Assembly (NCBI RefSeq): GCF_001976065.1
Contig: NZ_MNAH01000003.1
Span: 592,589-656,588 of the forward strand
Source: Pseudomonas putida
GTDB taxonomy: Bacteria; Pseudomonadota; Gammaproteobacteria; Pseudomonadales; Pseudomonadaceae
DNA: 64,000 nucleotides
Direction of reading: 5' to 3'
Of the stretch, positions 45,073-53,769 are shown piece by piece. Each line of letters starts with the position of its first letter. Position 1 is the first letter of the stretch. The notes under the pieces are model-generated. The model was not told the origin of the DNA, ran no database searches, and saw nothing but the letters and a program-made list of their open reading frames with translations. The translations under genes and the position numbers were made by a program.

Positions 45073-45789
45073 TCAGCGGTTGATATTCAATTCCACACGG
45101 CGGTTTTTCGCGCGACCTTCTTCGGTTTCATTGTCGGCAACGGGCTCACTTTCACCCTTGCCTTCGCTGGTGACCTTGTTCGGCGTGACGCCCTGGCTCA
45201 GCAAATATTCGGCGACGCTGCTCGCACGTTTTTGCGACAGTTCCAGGTTGTACTCATCCGAACCGACGCTGTCGGTATGACCGACCACCTTGATGCTCGT
45301 GACGCTGGGGTCCTGCAGTTTGCCCATGACCGAATCCAGCCTGCTTTGCATGGAAGGGGTCAAGTCAGCGCTATTGAAGGCAAACAGCACATCATCGGCA
45401 TCGCTCAGGGTGATGACTTCGGCTTGCACAGGTTCAGGCTTCGCGCTCGCCGGGTATTGCGGCAGCGGGCAACCATGATGTTCCACAGGGGTATTGGCGG
45501 GGGTATCCGGGCAGCGATCACGACGGTCGAAGACGCCATCGTCGTCTTCGTCGCCGTCCTGGGCATAACAGATCAAGCCACCGGTCAATACACCCAGCGC
45601 CGCTCCACCGGCCGCCCAACCGCCACTTTCGAGAGCACCCAAACCTCCGCCGACGAGTCCGCCAATAAGGCTGCAGATCGGCCAGGTACGTTGATTGAGG
45701 GGGGCAGTGCCATCGCTGTGAGTAGCGCAACCGGTCAACAGGCTGCCAAGCAGCAGAACCGGCAAGACGGTCCGTGTGAGATTGCTCAT
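45073..45789 (-). CDS. OmpA-family lipoprotein with TSP3-like repeat, copy 2
   Basis: A 238-residue outer-membrane lipoprotein. The signal peptide MSNLTRTVLPVLLLGSLLTGC ends in lipobox LTGC. A glycine-zipper segment follows ('GGLVGGGLGALESGG'), then a Ca2+-binding thrombospondin type 3-like loop ('DGDEDDDGVFDRRDRCPDTP'). The C-terminus is an OmpA peptidoglycan-binding domain ('KVVGHTDSVGSDEYNLELSQ' and 'RAKNRRVELNINR'). It is a paralogue of the gene immediately upstream, 90 bp away, in the same orientation. The likely role is tethering the outer membrane to peptidoglycan. Confidence 0.88.
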   Translation of the reverse strand: MSNLTRTVLPVLLLGSLLTGCATHSDGTAPLNQRTWPICSLIGGLVGGGLGALESGGWAAGGAALGVLTGGLICYAQDGDEDDDGVFDRRDRCPDTPANTPVEHHGCPLPQYPASAKPEPVQAEVITLSDADDVLFAFNSADLTPSMQSRLDSVMGKLQDPSVTSIKVVGHTDSVGSDEYNLELSQKRASSVAEYLLSQGVTPNKVTSEGKGESEPVADNETEEGRAKNRRVELNINR

Positions 45790-45879
45790 TTCTGAAAGCT
45801 CCTGTGTCACCGGCCAATGCCGGTTACACAGGAGTAAAGACCCGCATCCACGACTGCACAAGCCGCGGATGCGTGGGGT

Positions 45880-46575
45880 CTAGCGGTTGATTTTGATTTC
45901 CGTACGACGGTTCATCGCGCGGCCGTCAGCGGTTTTGTTGTCTGCAACCGGCTGGCTTTCACCGGCACCGGTGACCGACACGAAGCTGCTGCGAGGTACA
46001 CCACTTTCGATCAGGTATTCCACCACCGAGTGGGCGCGTCTATCCGACAGTTTCTGGTTGTAGGCATCGCTGCCCACACTGTCGGTGTGACCGGTCACGG
46101 TCAGGCGGGCGCTGGCGGCTTCCTGTTTCAAGCGAGTGGCAATGGTGTTGAGCTTGTCTTTGTCGGCGGCTGTCAGCTTGGCCGAGTCGAACTGGAAGTT
46201 GACATCGCGAATGACGATGGTTTCTTCCTTGACCACCACGGCTTCTTCAACCACTGGAGCAGGTGCAGGTGGTGGGCAGCCATCGGCATCGACCCGTACG
46301 CCTTTTGGCGTGCCCGGGCACTTGTCGCGACTGTCGAGCACACCGTCACCGTCTTCGTCACCATCACCGTGAACCCAGCAATAGGCTGCCGCCGTAGCAC
46401 CGACTACCAAGGCGCCATAACCGGCCCATGATGAACTCTCGGTTGCACCGAGACCCGCACCTACGACACCACCGACCGCCGCACAGGTCGGCCAGTCGGT
46501 TTTCTGCAAACCTGCGCAACCAGTCAACACACTGGTTAGCAGAACCAGGGGTAATGCTGTCCGAACTATGCTCAT
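45880..46575 (-). CDS. OmpA-family lipoprotein with TSP3-like repeat, copy 1
   Basis: A 231-residue paralogue of the next gene with the same plan: lipobox LTGC, glycine-zipper segment ('GGVVGAGLGATESSS'), TSP3-like loop ('DGDEDGDGVLDSRDKC'), and an OmpA domain containing 'TVTGHTDSVGSDAYNQKLS' and ending 'NRRTEIKINR'. The domain order is identical, but the middle linker is Val/Glu-rich ('APAPVVEEAVVVKEE') and not shared. The pair probably arose by tandem duplication and is spaced by 90 bp, so cotranscription is likely. The ATG at 46575 begins MSIVRTALPLVLL. Confidence 0.88.
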   Translation of the reverse strand: MSIVRTALPLVLLTSVLTGCAGLQKTDWPTCAAVGGVVGAGLGATESSSWAGYGALVVGATAAAYCWVHGDGDEDGDGVLDSRDKCPGTPKGVRVDADGCPPPAPAPVVEEAVVVKEETIVIRDVNFQFDSAKLTAADKDKLNTIATRLKQEAASARLTVTGHTDSVGSDAYNQKLSDRRAHSVVEYLIESGVPRSSFVSVTGAGESQPVADNKTADGRAMNRRTEIKINR

Positions 46576-46765
46576 CTAGTTTTCTCCTGAAGGATCGGCT
46601 TAGAACCGATTCAGGGAGTAAAGACCGGAGTTTTAATCTCCGCCAGCAATAGGCCATAGCAGTTTTGTCTGCTGATTGGGGGTGATCGTGATTTTTGCGG
46701 CAAACGCGCTCTAGGATCGAACTGACGGGCAGGCTAGTCTTGGCAAATCTGATAGAGGAACTTCG

Positions 46766-47263
46766 ATGATTGCCGGTATTTCTTCGCGCACACCGCAGCA
46801 GGCGCTGGCTGCCCTGCTCGACCGTTACGCCCCCGCGCGCCTGTTGTTGATAGGCGCCAGCGAATTCCCTGCGCTTGAGGCCTTCAAGCTGGCGCATCCA
46901 GACAGCAGTGTGGCGCACGCAGCGCCCGGGGCGTTGCCCGCGGAGCTGGCGGCACGGCGCTTTGACCTGGCGCTGATGGTCGACTGCCTCGAGCACTTGC
47001 CCAAGCGTGACGGCCTGAACCTGCTCGGCGGCATTCGCAACCTCAACGCCAGCCGCATCGCGGTGCTGGCCGACTTGCCGGCGAGCGGCTGGCAGGAAAC
47101 GGATTTTTTCTCCCTGGCTTTGCAAGCCAGCGAACGCTTCCAGCGTGACGAACAGGTGTTGACCCTGTTCACCTATGATCTGCTTGACTACAAACAAGTA
47201 CCCGACTGGCTCAATTCGCGTTTCTGGGCCAATCCGGAAAATTTCGGGAAATATTGGTGGTAA
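46766..47263 (+). CDS. DUF6231 family protein (methyltransferase-like fold)
   Basis: A 165-residue soluble protein starting [18 protein letters not shown]. '[16 protein letters not shown]' followed by '[18 protein letters not shown]' recalls the start and motif II region of class I methyltransferases, but a full SAM-binding GxGxG is absent, so catalysis is doubtful. I know it as DUF6231 in Pseudomonas, function unknown. The gene ends 4 nt before the YchJ-type gene, so they are co-translated. Confidence 0.72.
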   Translation: MIAGISSRTPQQALAALLDRYAPARLLLIGASEFPALEAFKLAHPDSSVAHAAPGALPAELAARRFDLALMVDCLEHLPKRDGLNLLGGIRNLNASRIAVLADLPASGWQETDFFSLALQASERFQRDEQVLTLFTYDLLDYKQVPDWLNSRFWANPENFGKYWW

Positions 47264-47267
47264 CGCA

Positions 47268-47744
47268 ATGAGTACATCCATTTGCCCTTGCGGCAGCGGC
47301 ACCCTGCTCGACGCCTGCTGCGGCCATTACCATGCCGGACATCCGGCGCCCTGCGCCGAAGCCCTGATGCGCTCGCGCTACAGCGCCTACGTGCTGGGCC
47401 TGATCGATTATCTGGTGGCAACCACCCTGCCCGCCCAGCAGGCCGGGCTCGACCGTCAATCGATCACCGACTGGAGCGCCCAGAGCACCTGGCTGGGCCT
47501 TGAAGTCGAGAGCTCCGAAGTCCTCGGCGGCCAGCCGGAGCATGCCTTCGTCACCTTCACCGCCCGCTGGCATGACGGCAGCGGCGAACACAGCCACCGC
47601 GAACGCTCGTCGTTCGTGCAGAACGCGGGGCGCTGGTACTTCATCGACCCTACCGTGCAACTGGACATCGGACGCAACGACGCCTGCCCTTGCGCCAGCG
47701 GGCACAAATTCAAGAAGTGCTGTTCGGGGTATTTCGGTAGCTGA
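47268..47744 (+). CDS. YchJ-family protein with two SEC-C motifs (UPF0225)
   Basis: A 158-residue protein with SEC-C zinc motifs at both ends: '[14 protein letters not shown]' at the N-terminus and '[13 protein letters not shown]' at the C-terminus, around a NTF2-like middle domain. SEC-C motifs bind Zn2+ and are also found at the SecA tail; YchJ's own function is unknown. The start at 47268 ([11 protein letters not shown]) is fixed by the motif. It is followed by a REP pair. A second SEC-C gene lies only 590 bp downstream. Confidence 0.9.
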   Translation: MSTSICPCGSGTLLDACCGHYHAGHPAPCAEALMRSRYSAYVLGLIDYLVATTLPAQQAGLDRQSITDWSAQSTWLGLEVESSEVLGGQPEHAFVTFTARWHDGSGEHSHRERSSFVQNAGRWYFIDPTVQLDIGRNDACPCASGHKFKKCCSGYFGS

Positions 47745-47752
47745 CCCCGATC

Positions 47753-47831
47753 TGTAGGAGCCGGCTTGCCGGCGAACCATACGATGCGGTATGCCAGCCA
47801 CGCCGCCTTCGCTGGCAAGCCAGCTCCTACA
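47753..47831. repeat. REP-like inverted pair
   Basis: TGTAGGAGCCGGCTTGCC... (47753-47776) faces TTCGCTGGCAAGCC... (47808-47831). The inner part differs (CCGG against CTGG). It is the only separator between the YchJ-type gene and the lipoprotein gene. Confidence 0.87.
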
Positions 47832-47844
47832 GGGGAGAAGTACG

Positions 47845-48330
47845 ATGATCACCCAGAGACTCGAACGCTTTCTGCTCACCCTGGCCCTTTGCCTGGGGCT
47901 CGGTGGCTGCACGTCCTGGTTCAGCACCGACGAGCCGGACCCCGAGGTACATCTGGTTCGGGTCGAGGTGGTACGGGCCAAGCTGATGGAGCAACGGTTT
48001 GTCCTGCATTTTCGCATCGACAACCGCAACGACAGCGAACTGACCGTGCGCGGCCTGGAGTATCGCATCCACTTGGGCGATATCCTGCTGGCCGAAGGCG
48101 AGCATGAGCACTGGATCACCGTCAATCCCAAGAGCAGCCGCTTTTACAAGGTGCCGATCCGCACCAACCTGTGGCCCAAGGTCAAGGACCTGGTCAAACA
48201 GCTGAAAAACCCCGAGCAGGCCGTTCCGTATCGACTGGAAGGTGAGATGGAAACCGGTTTATTCATCGCCCACTACGTGCACCTGGCGCGTAATGGCGTG
48301 ATAATCCCCGCCGATCTAATTCCGGAGTAA
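47845..48330 (+). CDS. LEA14/WHy-domain lipoprotein
   Basis: A 161-residue lipoprotein: signal peptide [19 protein letters not shown] ending in lipobox LGGC (Cys22), then an LEA type 2 / WHy domain ('[20 protein letters not shown]', '[20 protein letters not shown]' given as overlapping parts). LEA14-like proteins protect membranes or proteins in desiccation and stress in other organisms; in Pseudomonas the role is unknown. The ATG at 47845 follows a GGGGAGAAG site, which comes directly after the REP pair. The His-rich SEC-C gene starts 5 nt after its stop codon. Confidence 0.85.
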   Translation: MITQRLERFLLTLALCLGLGGCTSWFSTDEPDPEVHLVRVEVVRAKLMEQRFVLHFRIDNRNDSELTVRGLEYRIHLGDILLAEGEHEHWITVNPKSSRFYKVPIRTNLWPKVKDLVKQLKNPEQAVPYRLEGEMETGLFIAHYVHLARNGVIIPADLIPE

Positions 48331-48335
48331 CCTCG

Positions 48336-48542
48336 ATGACCCAGCAACCCCATGTCCATGGCCCAGACTGCAACCACGATCATGATCATCACCAGCATGA
48401 TCACGACCATGGCCATGTTCACGGCCCGAACTGCGGCCACGCCCACCAGGAGCCGGTGCGCAACGCCTTGAAAGACGTTGGCCGCAACGATCCTTGCCCC
48501 TGCGGCAACGGCAAGAAGTTCAAGAAGTGCCACGGCGCTTGA
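48336..48542 (+). CDS. His-rich mini-protein with SEC-C zinc motif
   Basis: A 68-residue protein: residues 6-36 are a dense His/Asp stretch ('[17 protein letters not shown]') with two Cys, and residues 45-68 are a SEC-C motif ('[18 protein letters not shown]'). Both parts should bind divalent metals, chiefly Zn2+ or Ni2+. It is translated right behind the LEA-type lipoprotein gene (5-nt gap). Possible roles are zinc storage or a SecB/ribosome adaptor; neither is proven. It pairs with the YchJ-type gene as the second SEC-C protein in 1.3 kb. Confidence 0.82.
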   Translation: MTQQPHVHGPDCNHDHDHHQHDHDHGHVHGPNCGHAHQEPVRNALKDVGRNDPCPCGNGKKFKKCHGA

Positions 48543-48608
48543 TCGACTGATCGGCAGGCGATGCAATGCAGCTCCCATCCTGCCTGGGAGCTGCACGTCA
48601 GCACCAGA

Positions 48609-48719
48609 TCAATGACCGAAAACACCCACCTTCTTCGCTTTCTTTTCCGTGCGCTTTTCGATCGCGGATTTCAGCGGTTTTTTCTTCGCTGCTTTCTTTG
48701 AATCCATACCTTTGGACAT
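48609..48719 (-). CDS. Tiny Lys-rich basic protein
   Basis: A 36-residue protein starting MSKGMDSKKAAKKKPLKSA and ending KKAKKVGVFGH, about one third Lys. It has no hydrophobic segment and is likely disordered or nucleic-acid binding. I recall similar tiny basic proteins in other Pseudomonas but no function. It lies between convergent and divergent genes, on the strand opposite to the SEC-C gene, and is too small for routine gene callers. Confidence 0.55.
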   Translation of the reverse strand: MSKGMDSKKAAKKKPLKSAIEKRTEKKAKKVGVFGH

Positions 48720-48821
48720 GATGCGTACTCCACTGATTGGGATGTGAGATCAGGTATACACCTATCGCCGCCGGCGTGTTCTTTTATAATCGCAGGCTTT
48801 GCACACCGACAGTCCCAGACC

Positions 48822-49232
48822 ATGCCCGACACCCAGTACACCCGGCTCGACGAGCCCTTATGGCCATTGATGAACAAGTTTTATCGCGCCCACCAATCGT
48901 CGATGAAAGCGGTCCGTGAGGCACAATTGTGGGTAGCACGGCGCGACGAGATCGTCGGTGCGCTGTGTTTGCGGCCGGTATCGGGAGGGCTTTGGTTGAC
49001 CGGGCTGTTCGTCGCGCCGACCTGTCGCGAACAGGGAGTCGCCGCCGCGTTGATCGCAGCCGCCACCGGCCACATTGAAAGCCCGGTATGGCTGTTCTGC
49101 CATCCGGACTTGCGTGATTTTTATCAGCGTCGTGGTTTTGTCTTCGATCCGCCGATGCCCTACGCCATGGTCGAGCGCCTGAGTCGATACGCGCGCAGCA
49201 AGCCGATGATTGCCATGGGCCTGGAGCGGTAG
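48822..49232 (+). CDS. GNAT-family N-acetyltransferase
   Basis: A 136-residue acetyltransferase. The acetyl-CoA pyrophosphate-binding motif A reads 'LFVAPTCREQGVAAALI' (R-x-x-G-x-A), preceded by the 'LWLTGL' strand and followed by 'DFYQRRGFVFD'. The substrate is unknown. The ATG at 48822 (MPDTQYTRLDEPLW) is taken over an upstream in-frame one because the latter's residues look non-coding. A TATAAT box (48785-48790) lies 32 bp before the start. It is convergent with def, 5 bp apart. Confidence 0.85.
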   Translation: MPDTQYTRLDEPLWPLMNKFYRAHQSSMKAVREAQLWVARRDEIVGALCLRPVSGGLWLTGLFVAPTCREQGVAAALIAAATGHIESPVWLFCHPDLRDFYQRRGFVFDPPMPYAMVERLSRYARSKPMIAMGLER

Positions 49233-49237
49233 ACCGG

Positions 49238-49777
49238 TCAGTCGTCTGCGTTGGGATCGAGATCCGGGAACATCACTTCGGTAAACCCGAACTTGCTGAA
49301 ATCGCTGATGCGCGACGGGTACAACCGACCGATCAAGTGATCGCACTCATGCTGCACCACCCGAGCATGAAAGCCCGAAGCGATACGCACGATCGGCTCG
49401 CCCTTGGGGTCGACGCCTTCGTAGCGGATATGTTGATAGCGATCCACCGCACCACGCAGCCCAGGCACCGACAGGCACCCTTCGAAACCTTCTTCCAGGG
49501 TCGGACTGAGCGGCGTGATCAGCGGATTGATCAGGATGGTCTGTGGCACCGCTTCGGCTTCCGGGTAACGTTCGCTGTGCTCGAAGCCGAAGATCACCAG
49601 TTGCAGGTCGACGCCGATCTGTGGCGCGGCCAGGCCGACTCCGCCGACGCTTTCCATGGTCTGGAACATGTCGTCGATCAGTTGCCACAACTCGGGGCTG
49701 TCGAACATCTCGGCTGGCACCGGCGGGGCAATGCGCAACAAGCGCTCATCGCCCATTTTCAGAATTTCACGAATCAT
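49238..49777 (-). CDS. def: Peptide deformylase
   Basis: Removes the formyl group from the N-terminal Met of new proteins. The 179-residue metalloenzyme has all three motifs: '[10 protein letters not shown]', '[11 protein letters not shown]' (metal-binding Cys) and '[13 protein letters not shown]' (HExxH). It is not next to fmt, so this is probably an additional deformylase beside the fmt-linked copy that pseudomonads carry elsewhere. It starts 2 nt after the yihY stop on the same strand, so the two form an operon. Confidence 0.93.
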   Translation of the reverse strand: MIREILKMGDERLLRIAPPVPAEMFDSPELWQLIDDMFQTMESVGGVGLAAPQIGVDLQLVIFGFEHSERYPEAEAVPQTILINPLITPLSPTLEEGFEGCLSVPGLRGAVDRYQHIRYEGVDPKGEPIVRIASGFHARVVQHECDHLIGRLYPSRISDFSKFGFTEVMFPDLDPNADD

Positions 49778-49779
49778 GG

Positions 49780-50739
49780 TCAGGTTTCGTCAATGGTCGG
49801 TTTCGGTTGTGAATGATCGCGGCCCAGTCCCGATACGTGGTGTTTTTCCTCATGGACGGGGCCATGCTCGCCAGCGACCTTTTCGCCAGGGTCCTTGCCC
49901 TCTCGCGACATGTGCTCGATCACCGCATTCATCTCCGCGCCCAGCAGCAACACCGCGGCGGAGATGTAGAAGTACAGCAATAGCACAATGATCGCGCCGA
50001 TACTGCCATACATGGCGTTGTAGTTGGCGAACTCCTTGACGTACAGACCGAAGCCCAGCGACGCGATGATCCACACCACCACCGCCAGGACCGAGCCGGG
50101 CGTGATGAAGCGGAACTCTTGCTTGACGTCAGGCATGACGTAATAGATCAGCGCCACGGCGACCATCAGCAGGATCACGATCACCGGCCAGCGTGCGATG
50201 GTCCAGAGGGTGACGATGAAATACTCGAGACCGACTTGCGCCGCGATCCAGCTCATCACCTGCGGGCCGAGCACCATCAGCGCGGCAGCGATCAACAGCA
50301 TGCCGGCGATGCCGACGGTGTAGATGATCGACAATGGAAAACGTTTCCACGCCGGACGGCCTTCGACCACATCGTAGGCGGCGTTCATGGCACTCATCAT
50401 CAGCCGCACACCGGCCGAAGCAGTCCACAGGGCAATCACGATACCCACCGACAACAGCCCCCCCTTGGATTGCTGGAGCTGGTCGATCACCGGATTGACC
50501 TGCTCAAGCGCTTGGGGCGGCAGCACCAGTTCCGACTGCAGGCGCAGCCAGGAAAAGAAGTCAGGCAGGTGCAGGAAACCGATCAGGGCGATCAGGAAGA
50601 GAATGAAGGGGAACAACGAAAACAGCATCTGATAAGCCAGCGCCGAGGCATAGGTCGACATTTCGTCGTCGACGAACTCAGTGACCGTGCGCATGATCAC
50701 ACGGTGCAGGGGCAGACCTCTCATGTCCGGGAATATCAT
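49780..50739 (-). CDS. YihY/BrkB-family inner-membrane protein
   Basis: A 319-residue protein with six membrane segments of the YihY/virulence factor BrkB family (once mistaken for RNase BN). Conserved parts are '[22 protein letters not shown]' (quoted in part as [13 protein letters not shown]) and '[18 protein letters not shown]'. Transport or lipid-related function is suspected but unknown. The C-terminus is His/Glu-rich. The ATG at 50739 has GGAG 7 nt upstream; 50760 is an alternative. It heads a two-gene operon with def. Confidence 0.87.
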   Translation of the reverse strand: MIFPDMRGLPLHRVIMRTVTEFVDDEMSTYASALAYQMLFSLFPFILFLIALIGFLHLPDFFSWLRLQSELVLPPQALEQVNPVIDQLQQSKGGLLSVGIVIALWTASAGVRLMMSAMNAAYDVVEGRPAWKRFPLSIIYTVGIAGMLLIAAALMVLGPQVMSWIAAQVGLEYFIVTLWTIARWPVIVILLMVAVALIYYVMPDVKQEFRFITPGSVLAVVVWIIASLGFGLYVKEFANYNAMYGSIGAIIVLLLYFYISAAVLLLGAEMNAVIEHMSREGKDPGEKVAGEHGPVHEEKHHVSGLGRDHSQPKPTIDET

Positions 50740-50865
50740 TAGCGTCTCCGTCCGCCGCAAACAAAAGCGAGTAATAATCGTGGCGGCCCTGGGGTCGCTT
50801 TCATTCAGTAAAGTCGTCTACCTGGCGACTTTGAAACAATTTCAGCAATCTAGTTCAAGCTGACA

Positions 50866-50891
50866 CAAAAACGGCCATCTGTGGATGGCCG
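50866..50891 (-). terminator. Terminator of the CsbD gene
   Basis: On the minus strand CGGCCATC-CACA-GATGGCCG is followed by TTTTT. The perfect 8-bp stem lies 25 nt after the CsbD stop codon. Confidence 0.88.
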
Positions 50892-50915
50892 CTCTTGAGT
50901 TCAGCAAAGGCCGAA

Positions 50916-51107
50916 TCAAGCCTTGTCGACACCTTTCTTGACGGCATCCTTGGCTTTGCCGACCGCTTGCTGGGCTTCGCCTTTCTTTTCCTGCACCACG
51001 CCTTCGGCGCGCATCTTGTCGTTACCGGTGGCCTTGCCGACGCCTTGCTTGACGTTGCCGGCTGCTTCGTTGGCCATGCCTTTTACTTTATCGCCAGTGC
51101 TACCCAT
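50916..51107 (-). CDS. CsbD-family stress protein
   Basis: A 63-residue hydrophilic, helical protein ([20 protein letters not shown]) of the CsbD family, which is strongly induced by general stress in many bacteria; the molecular role is unknown. '[21 protein letters not shown]' (quoted in part as [17 protein letters not shown]) is the family core. An AGGAG site is 8 nt before the ATG. It is monocistronic with a strong terminator. Confidence 0.92.
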   Translation of the reverse strand: MGSTGDKVKGMANEAAGNVKQGVGKATGNDKMRAEGVVQEKKGEAQQAVGKAKDAVKKGVDKA

Positions 51108-51306
51108 GGTCTTTCTCCTGTGAACATCTAGGTGAGAAAAGTCGTTACACAAGGTTGACCGGAGGCCTTTGCGCAGAGTTTCATTTATTTTTACCGCGAC
51201 ATTTCATCGATCCGAGCAGGTTGGGCTTTATGTTTACCGGCCAACCCCCGAGAATGCGCAACGTATTCAGGCCCTGGCGCTGAAGATCCAATTTTGTAGG
51301 AATGTT

Positions 51307-51684
51307 ATGAAACTCGATAAAAAGCAGGCCATTGCCCGCAGAAACCTGGAACTCGGCGGTGCTGTGCTTGGCGTCAACAACTGCCACTTCACCGAACTGA
51401 ACCGCAACCGCAACATCTGGTGGTTCGATATCCCGGTGGCGCGCCTGGCCGTGGGTCAGTACGAGTGGATTCACCTGCTGATGCACACGCCAGACACCGA
51501 CGAATTGCTGCACCTGAAGGTGCCGACCGTGTTCCTGCGCGAGAAGCTCGAAGGCCTGGTGGTGCGCAACGAAGGCAAGCGCAAGGCGGCGTTGAGCCTG
51601 GAACTGAGCGCCGACAAGGACTCGTTCCTGCAGGACATGCGCCCGGCGGGCACCAACGTCAATTTCGCGCCGTTCCGCCAATAA
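51307..51684 (+). CDS. Conserved hypothetical protein
   Basis: A 125-residue soluble protein starting MKLDKKQAIARRNLELGGA. It is rich in aromatics in the middle ('NRNIWWFDIPV', 'GQYEWIHLLMHTPD') and basic near the C-terminus. No signal peptide, membrane segment or catalytic motif was recognised. GTAGGAATGTT provides the ribosome site for ATG 51307; an in-frame earlier start is less likely. It is monocistronic and shares a bidirectional terminator with fadD1. Confidence 0.7.
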   Translation: MKLDKKQAIARRNLELGGAVLGVNNCHFTELNRNRNIWWFDIPVARLAVGQYEWIHLLMHTPDTDELLHLKVPTVFLREKLEGLVVRNEGKRKAALSLELSADKDSFLQDMRPAGTNVNFAPFRQ

Positions 51685-51696
51685 AAGAACCCCAAC

Positions 51697-51724
51697 AAAA
51701 AGCCCCGCATCTGCGGGGCTTTTT
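51697..51724. terminator. Bidirectional terminator
   Basis: AAAAAGCCCCGCA (51697-51709) pairs with TGCGGGGCTTTTT (51712-51724) around TC. It is located between convergent genes, 12 nt after one stop codon and 3 nt before the other. Confidence 0.93.
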
Positions 51725-51727
51725 GTT

Positions 51728-53425
51728 TTACGCGGCGTTCTTCGCCTTGATCTTCTTCAACTCTTCATCGCGCAATTCCCGACGCAGGATCTTGCCGACG
51801 TTGGTGGTCGGCAGCGCATCGCGGAACTCCACGGAACGCGGGACCTTGTAGCCGGTGACGTTGGCGCGCATGTGCTCCATCACCTGTTCCTTGGTCAGGG
51901 TCACGCCCGGCTTGGCGACGATGAAAATCTTGATCGCCTCCCCCGACTTCTCGTCCGGCACACCGATGGCCGCGCATTGCAGCACGCCCGGCAGGGTCGC
52001 CAGCACGTCTTCCAGCTCGTTCGGGTACACGTTGAAACCGGAGACCAGGATCATGTCCTTCTTGCGATCGACAATGCGCATGTAACCATCAGGCTGGATC
52101 AGCGCGATGTCACCGGTCTTCAACCAGCCTTCGCTGTCGAGGATTTCATCGGTGGCATCCTGGCGCTGCCAGTAGCCCTTCATGACTTGCGGGCCTTTCA
52201 CACAGAGCTCGCCGATTTCGCCCATTGGCTGTTCGACGCCGGCATCATCGACGATTTTGCACAGGGTCGACGGCACCGGAATGCCGATGGTGCCGATCTG
52301 GATGTTCTGGATCGGATTGACCGTGGCCACCGGGCTGGTTTCAGTCATGCCGTAGCCTTCGCAGATCGCGCAACCGGTGACCGCTTTCCAGCGCTCCGCC
52401 GCCGCCAGTTGCAGGGCCATGCCGCCGGACAGGGTGACTTTCAACGCCGAGAAATCCAGCTTGCGAAAGCCTTCGTTGTTGCACAGGGCCACAAACAGGG
52501 TGTTGAGGCCGACGAAACCGCTGAACTTCCACTTCGACAGTTCCTTGACCATCGCCGGCAGGTCGCGCGGGTTGCTGATCAGAATGTTGTGGTTGCCGAT
52601 CAGCATCATCGCCATGCAATGAAAGGTGAACGCATAGATGTGGTACAGCGGCAACGGCGTGATCAGGATCTCGCAACCTTCATTGAGGTTGGAACCCATC
52701 AGTGCCTTGCACTGCAGCATGTTCGCCACCAGGTTGCGATGGGTCAGCATCGCTCCCTTGGCCACACCAGTGGTGCCGCCGGTGTATTGCAACACCGCAA
52801 CGTCGCTGCTGGCGGGGCTGGCTTCAGTCACGGGCTGGCCATGGCCCTTGCTCAACACGTCGTTGAACTTTACGGCTTTTGGCAAGTGGTAGGCCGGCAC
52901 CATCTTCTTGACGTACTTGATCACGCTGTTGATCAGCAGACGCTTAAGCGGTGGCAACAGGTCGGCCACTTCCGTGACGATGACATGCTTGACCCCGGTC
53001 TTGGGCACCACGGTTTCAGCCAGGTGCGCCATATTGGCCAGGCAAACCAGGGCCTTGGCACCGGAATCGTTGAACTGGTGTTCCATTTCCCGCGCGGTGT
53101 ACAGCGGGTTGGTGTTGACCACGATCAACCCGGCGCGAATGGCACCGAAGACGGCGACCGGGTACTGCAACACGTTAGGCAGTTGCACGGCGATTCGATC
53201 GCCGGGCTGCAAATCGGTATGCTGTTGCAGGTACGCGGCAAAGGCACCGGACAGTTCATACAGCTCACCGTAGGTGATGGTCCTGCCCAGGTTGCTGAAT
53301 GCCGGTTTGTTGGCGAAGCGTTGGCAGGACTGCTTCAACACTGCCTGAATATTCGGGTATTCGTCTGGATTGATGTCGGCAGCAATTCCAGCTGGGTACT
53401 TATCCTTCCAAAAGTCTTCGATCAT
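51728..53425 (-). CDS. fadD1: Long-chain-fatty-acid--CoA ligase (FadD1)
   Basis: FadD1 activates long-chain fatty acids to acyl-CoA with ATP for beta-oxidation, working at the inner membrane. The 565-residue protein has the AMP-binding signature 'YTGGTTGVAKGAMLTH' near residue 212, 'GYGMTETSP', 'GWLKTGDIA' and the catalytic Lys region 'PTTNVGKILRRELRDE' at the C-terminus. It starts MIEDFWKDKYPAGIAAD, as in the P. aeruginosa FadD1. It follows fadD2 by 344 bp, enough for its own promoter; a perfect 16-bp palindrome lies in that interval. Confidence 0.95.
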   Translation of the reverse strand: MIEDFWKDKYPAGIAADINPDEYPNIQAVLKQSCQRFANKPAFSNLGRTITYGELYELSGAFAAYLQQHTDLQPGDRIAVQLPNVLQYPVAVFGAIRAGLIVVNTNPLYTAREMEHQFNDSGAKALVCLANMAHLAETVVPKTGVKHVIVTEVADLLPPLKRLLINSVIKYVKKMVPAYHLPKAVKFNDVLSKGHGQPVTEASPASSDVAVLQYTGGTTGVAKGAMLTHRNLVANMLQCKALMGSNLNEGCEILITPLPLYHIYAFTFHCMAMMLIGNHNILISNPRDLPAMVKELSKWKFSGFVGLNTLFVALCNNEGFRKLDFSALKVTLSGGMALQLAAAERWKAVTGCAICEGYGMTETSPVATVNPIQNIQIGTIGIPVPSTLCKIVDDAGVEQPMGEIGELCVKGPQVMKGYWQRQDATDEILDSEGWLKTGDIALIQPDGYMRIVDRKKDMILVSGFNVYPNELEDVLATLPGVLQCAAIGVPDEKSGEAIKIFIVAKPGVTLTKEQVMEHMRANVTGYKVPRSVEFRDALPTTNVGKILRRELRDEELKKIKAKNAA

Positions 53426-53590
53426 GGAAGCCCACTCCTCAGCAACGCGAATTCAACACCGCATTTGATGCGATTATTATTGGTGTTTGGTTATTGGTGA
53501 ATCTGGGCTTTCATACAGGCCGAGAAGCACAAAACGCGCCGAGAGTAGCAGCTTTGCCTAGGGTCGCCTAGAGCCAAAAGCGGCCTCTAC

Positions 53591-53606
53591 AGTCACAATT
53601 GTGACT
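53591..53606. promoter_or_regulatory. Perfect 16-bp palindrome upstream of fadD1
   Basis: AGTCACAATTGTGACT equals its own reverse complement and lies 166-181 bp before the fadD1 start. The spaced TCACA/TGTGA halves recall but do not match a CRP/Vfr site, whose order is reversed. The factor is not known. Confidence 0.4.
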
Positions 53607-53691
53607 CAAGAATACAAACCGGTCATTTTAGAGTAAAAATTCTATAAAGCCCTGAGAGCCTTGTAATTCGGGGGATTCTGCAAAAAAAAAC

Positions 53692-53752
53692 GCAAGCAGG
53701 CTCGCTACCACAGGTTCACCACTGAACCTTGTGAGAGCGAGCCTGTTCGCGA
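53692..53752. repeat. Degenerate REP-like pair
   Basis: GCAAGCAGGCTCGCTACC... (from 53692) faces GAGCGAGCCTGTTCGC (to 53750) with several mismatches and a short centre. It looks like an older, decayed copy of the family. It stands 18 nt past the fadD2 stop codon. Confidence 0.7.
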
Positions 53753-53769
53753 TCCGCGCTATTCACCCA

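Larger units (their letters stand above)
53426..53769. other. fadD2-fadD1 interval with palindrome and REP remnant
   Basis: No gene is present in these 344 bases. They hold a perfect palindrome AGTCACAATTGTGACT (53591-53606) and a degraded REP-like pair (53692-53752) just after the fadD2 stop. The fadD1 promoter is expected here. Confidence 0.6.

Noticed and set aside
44548..45795. 415-codon frame crossing four minus-strand genes
   Set aside because: It runs antisense through DUF1145 and OmpA genes and changes composition at each boundary.
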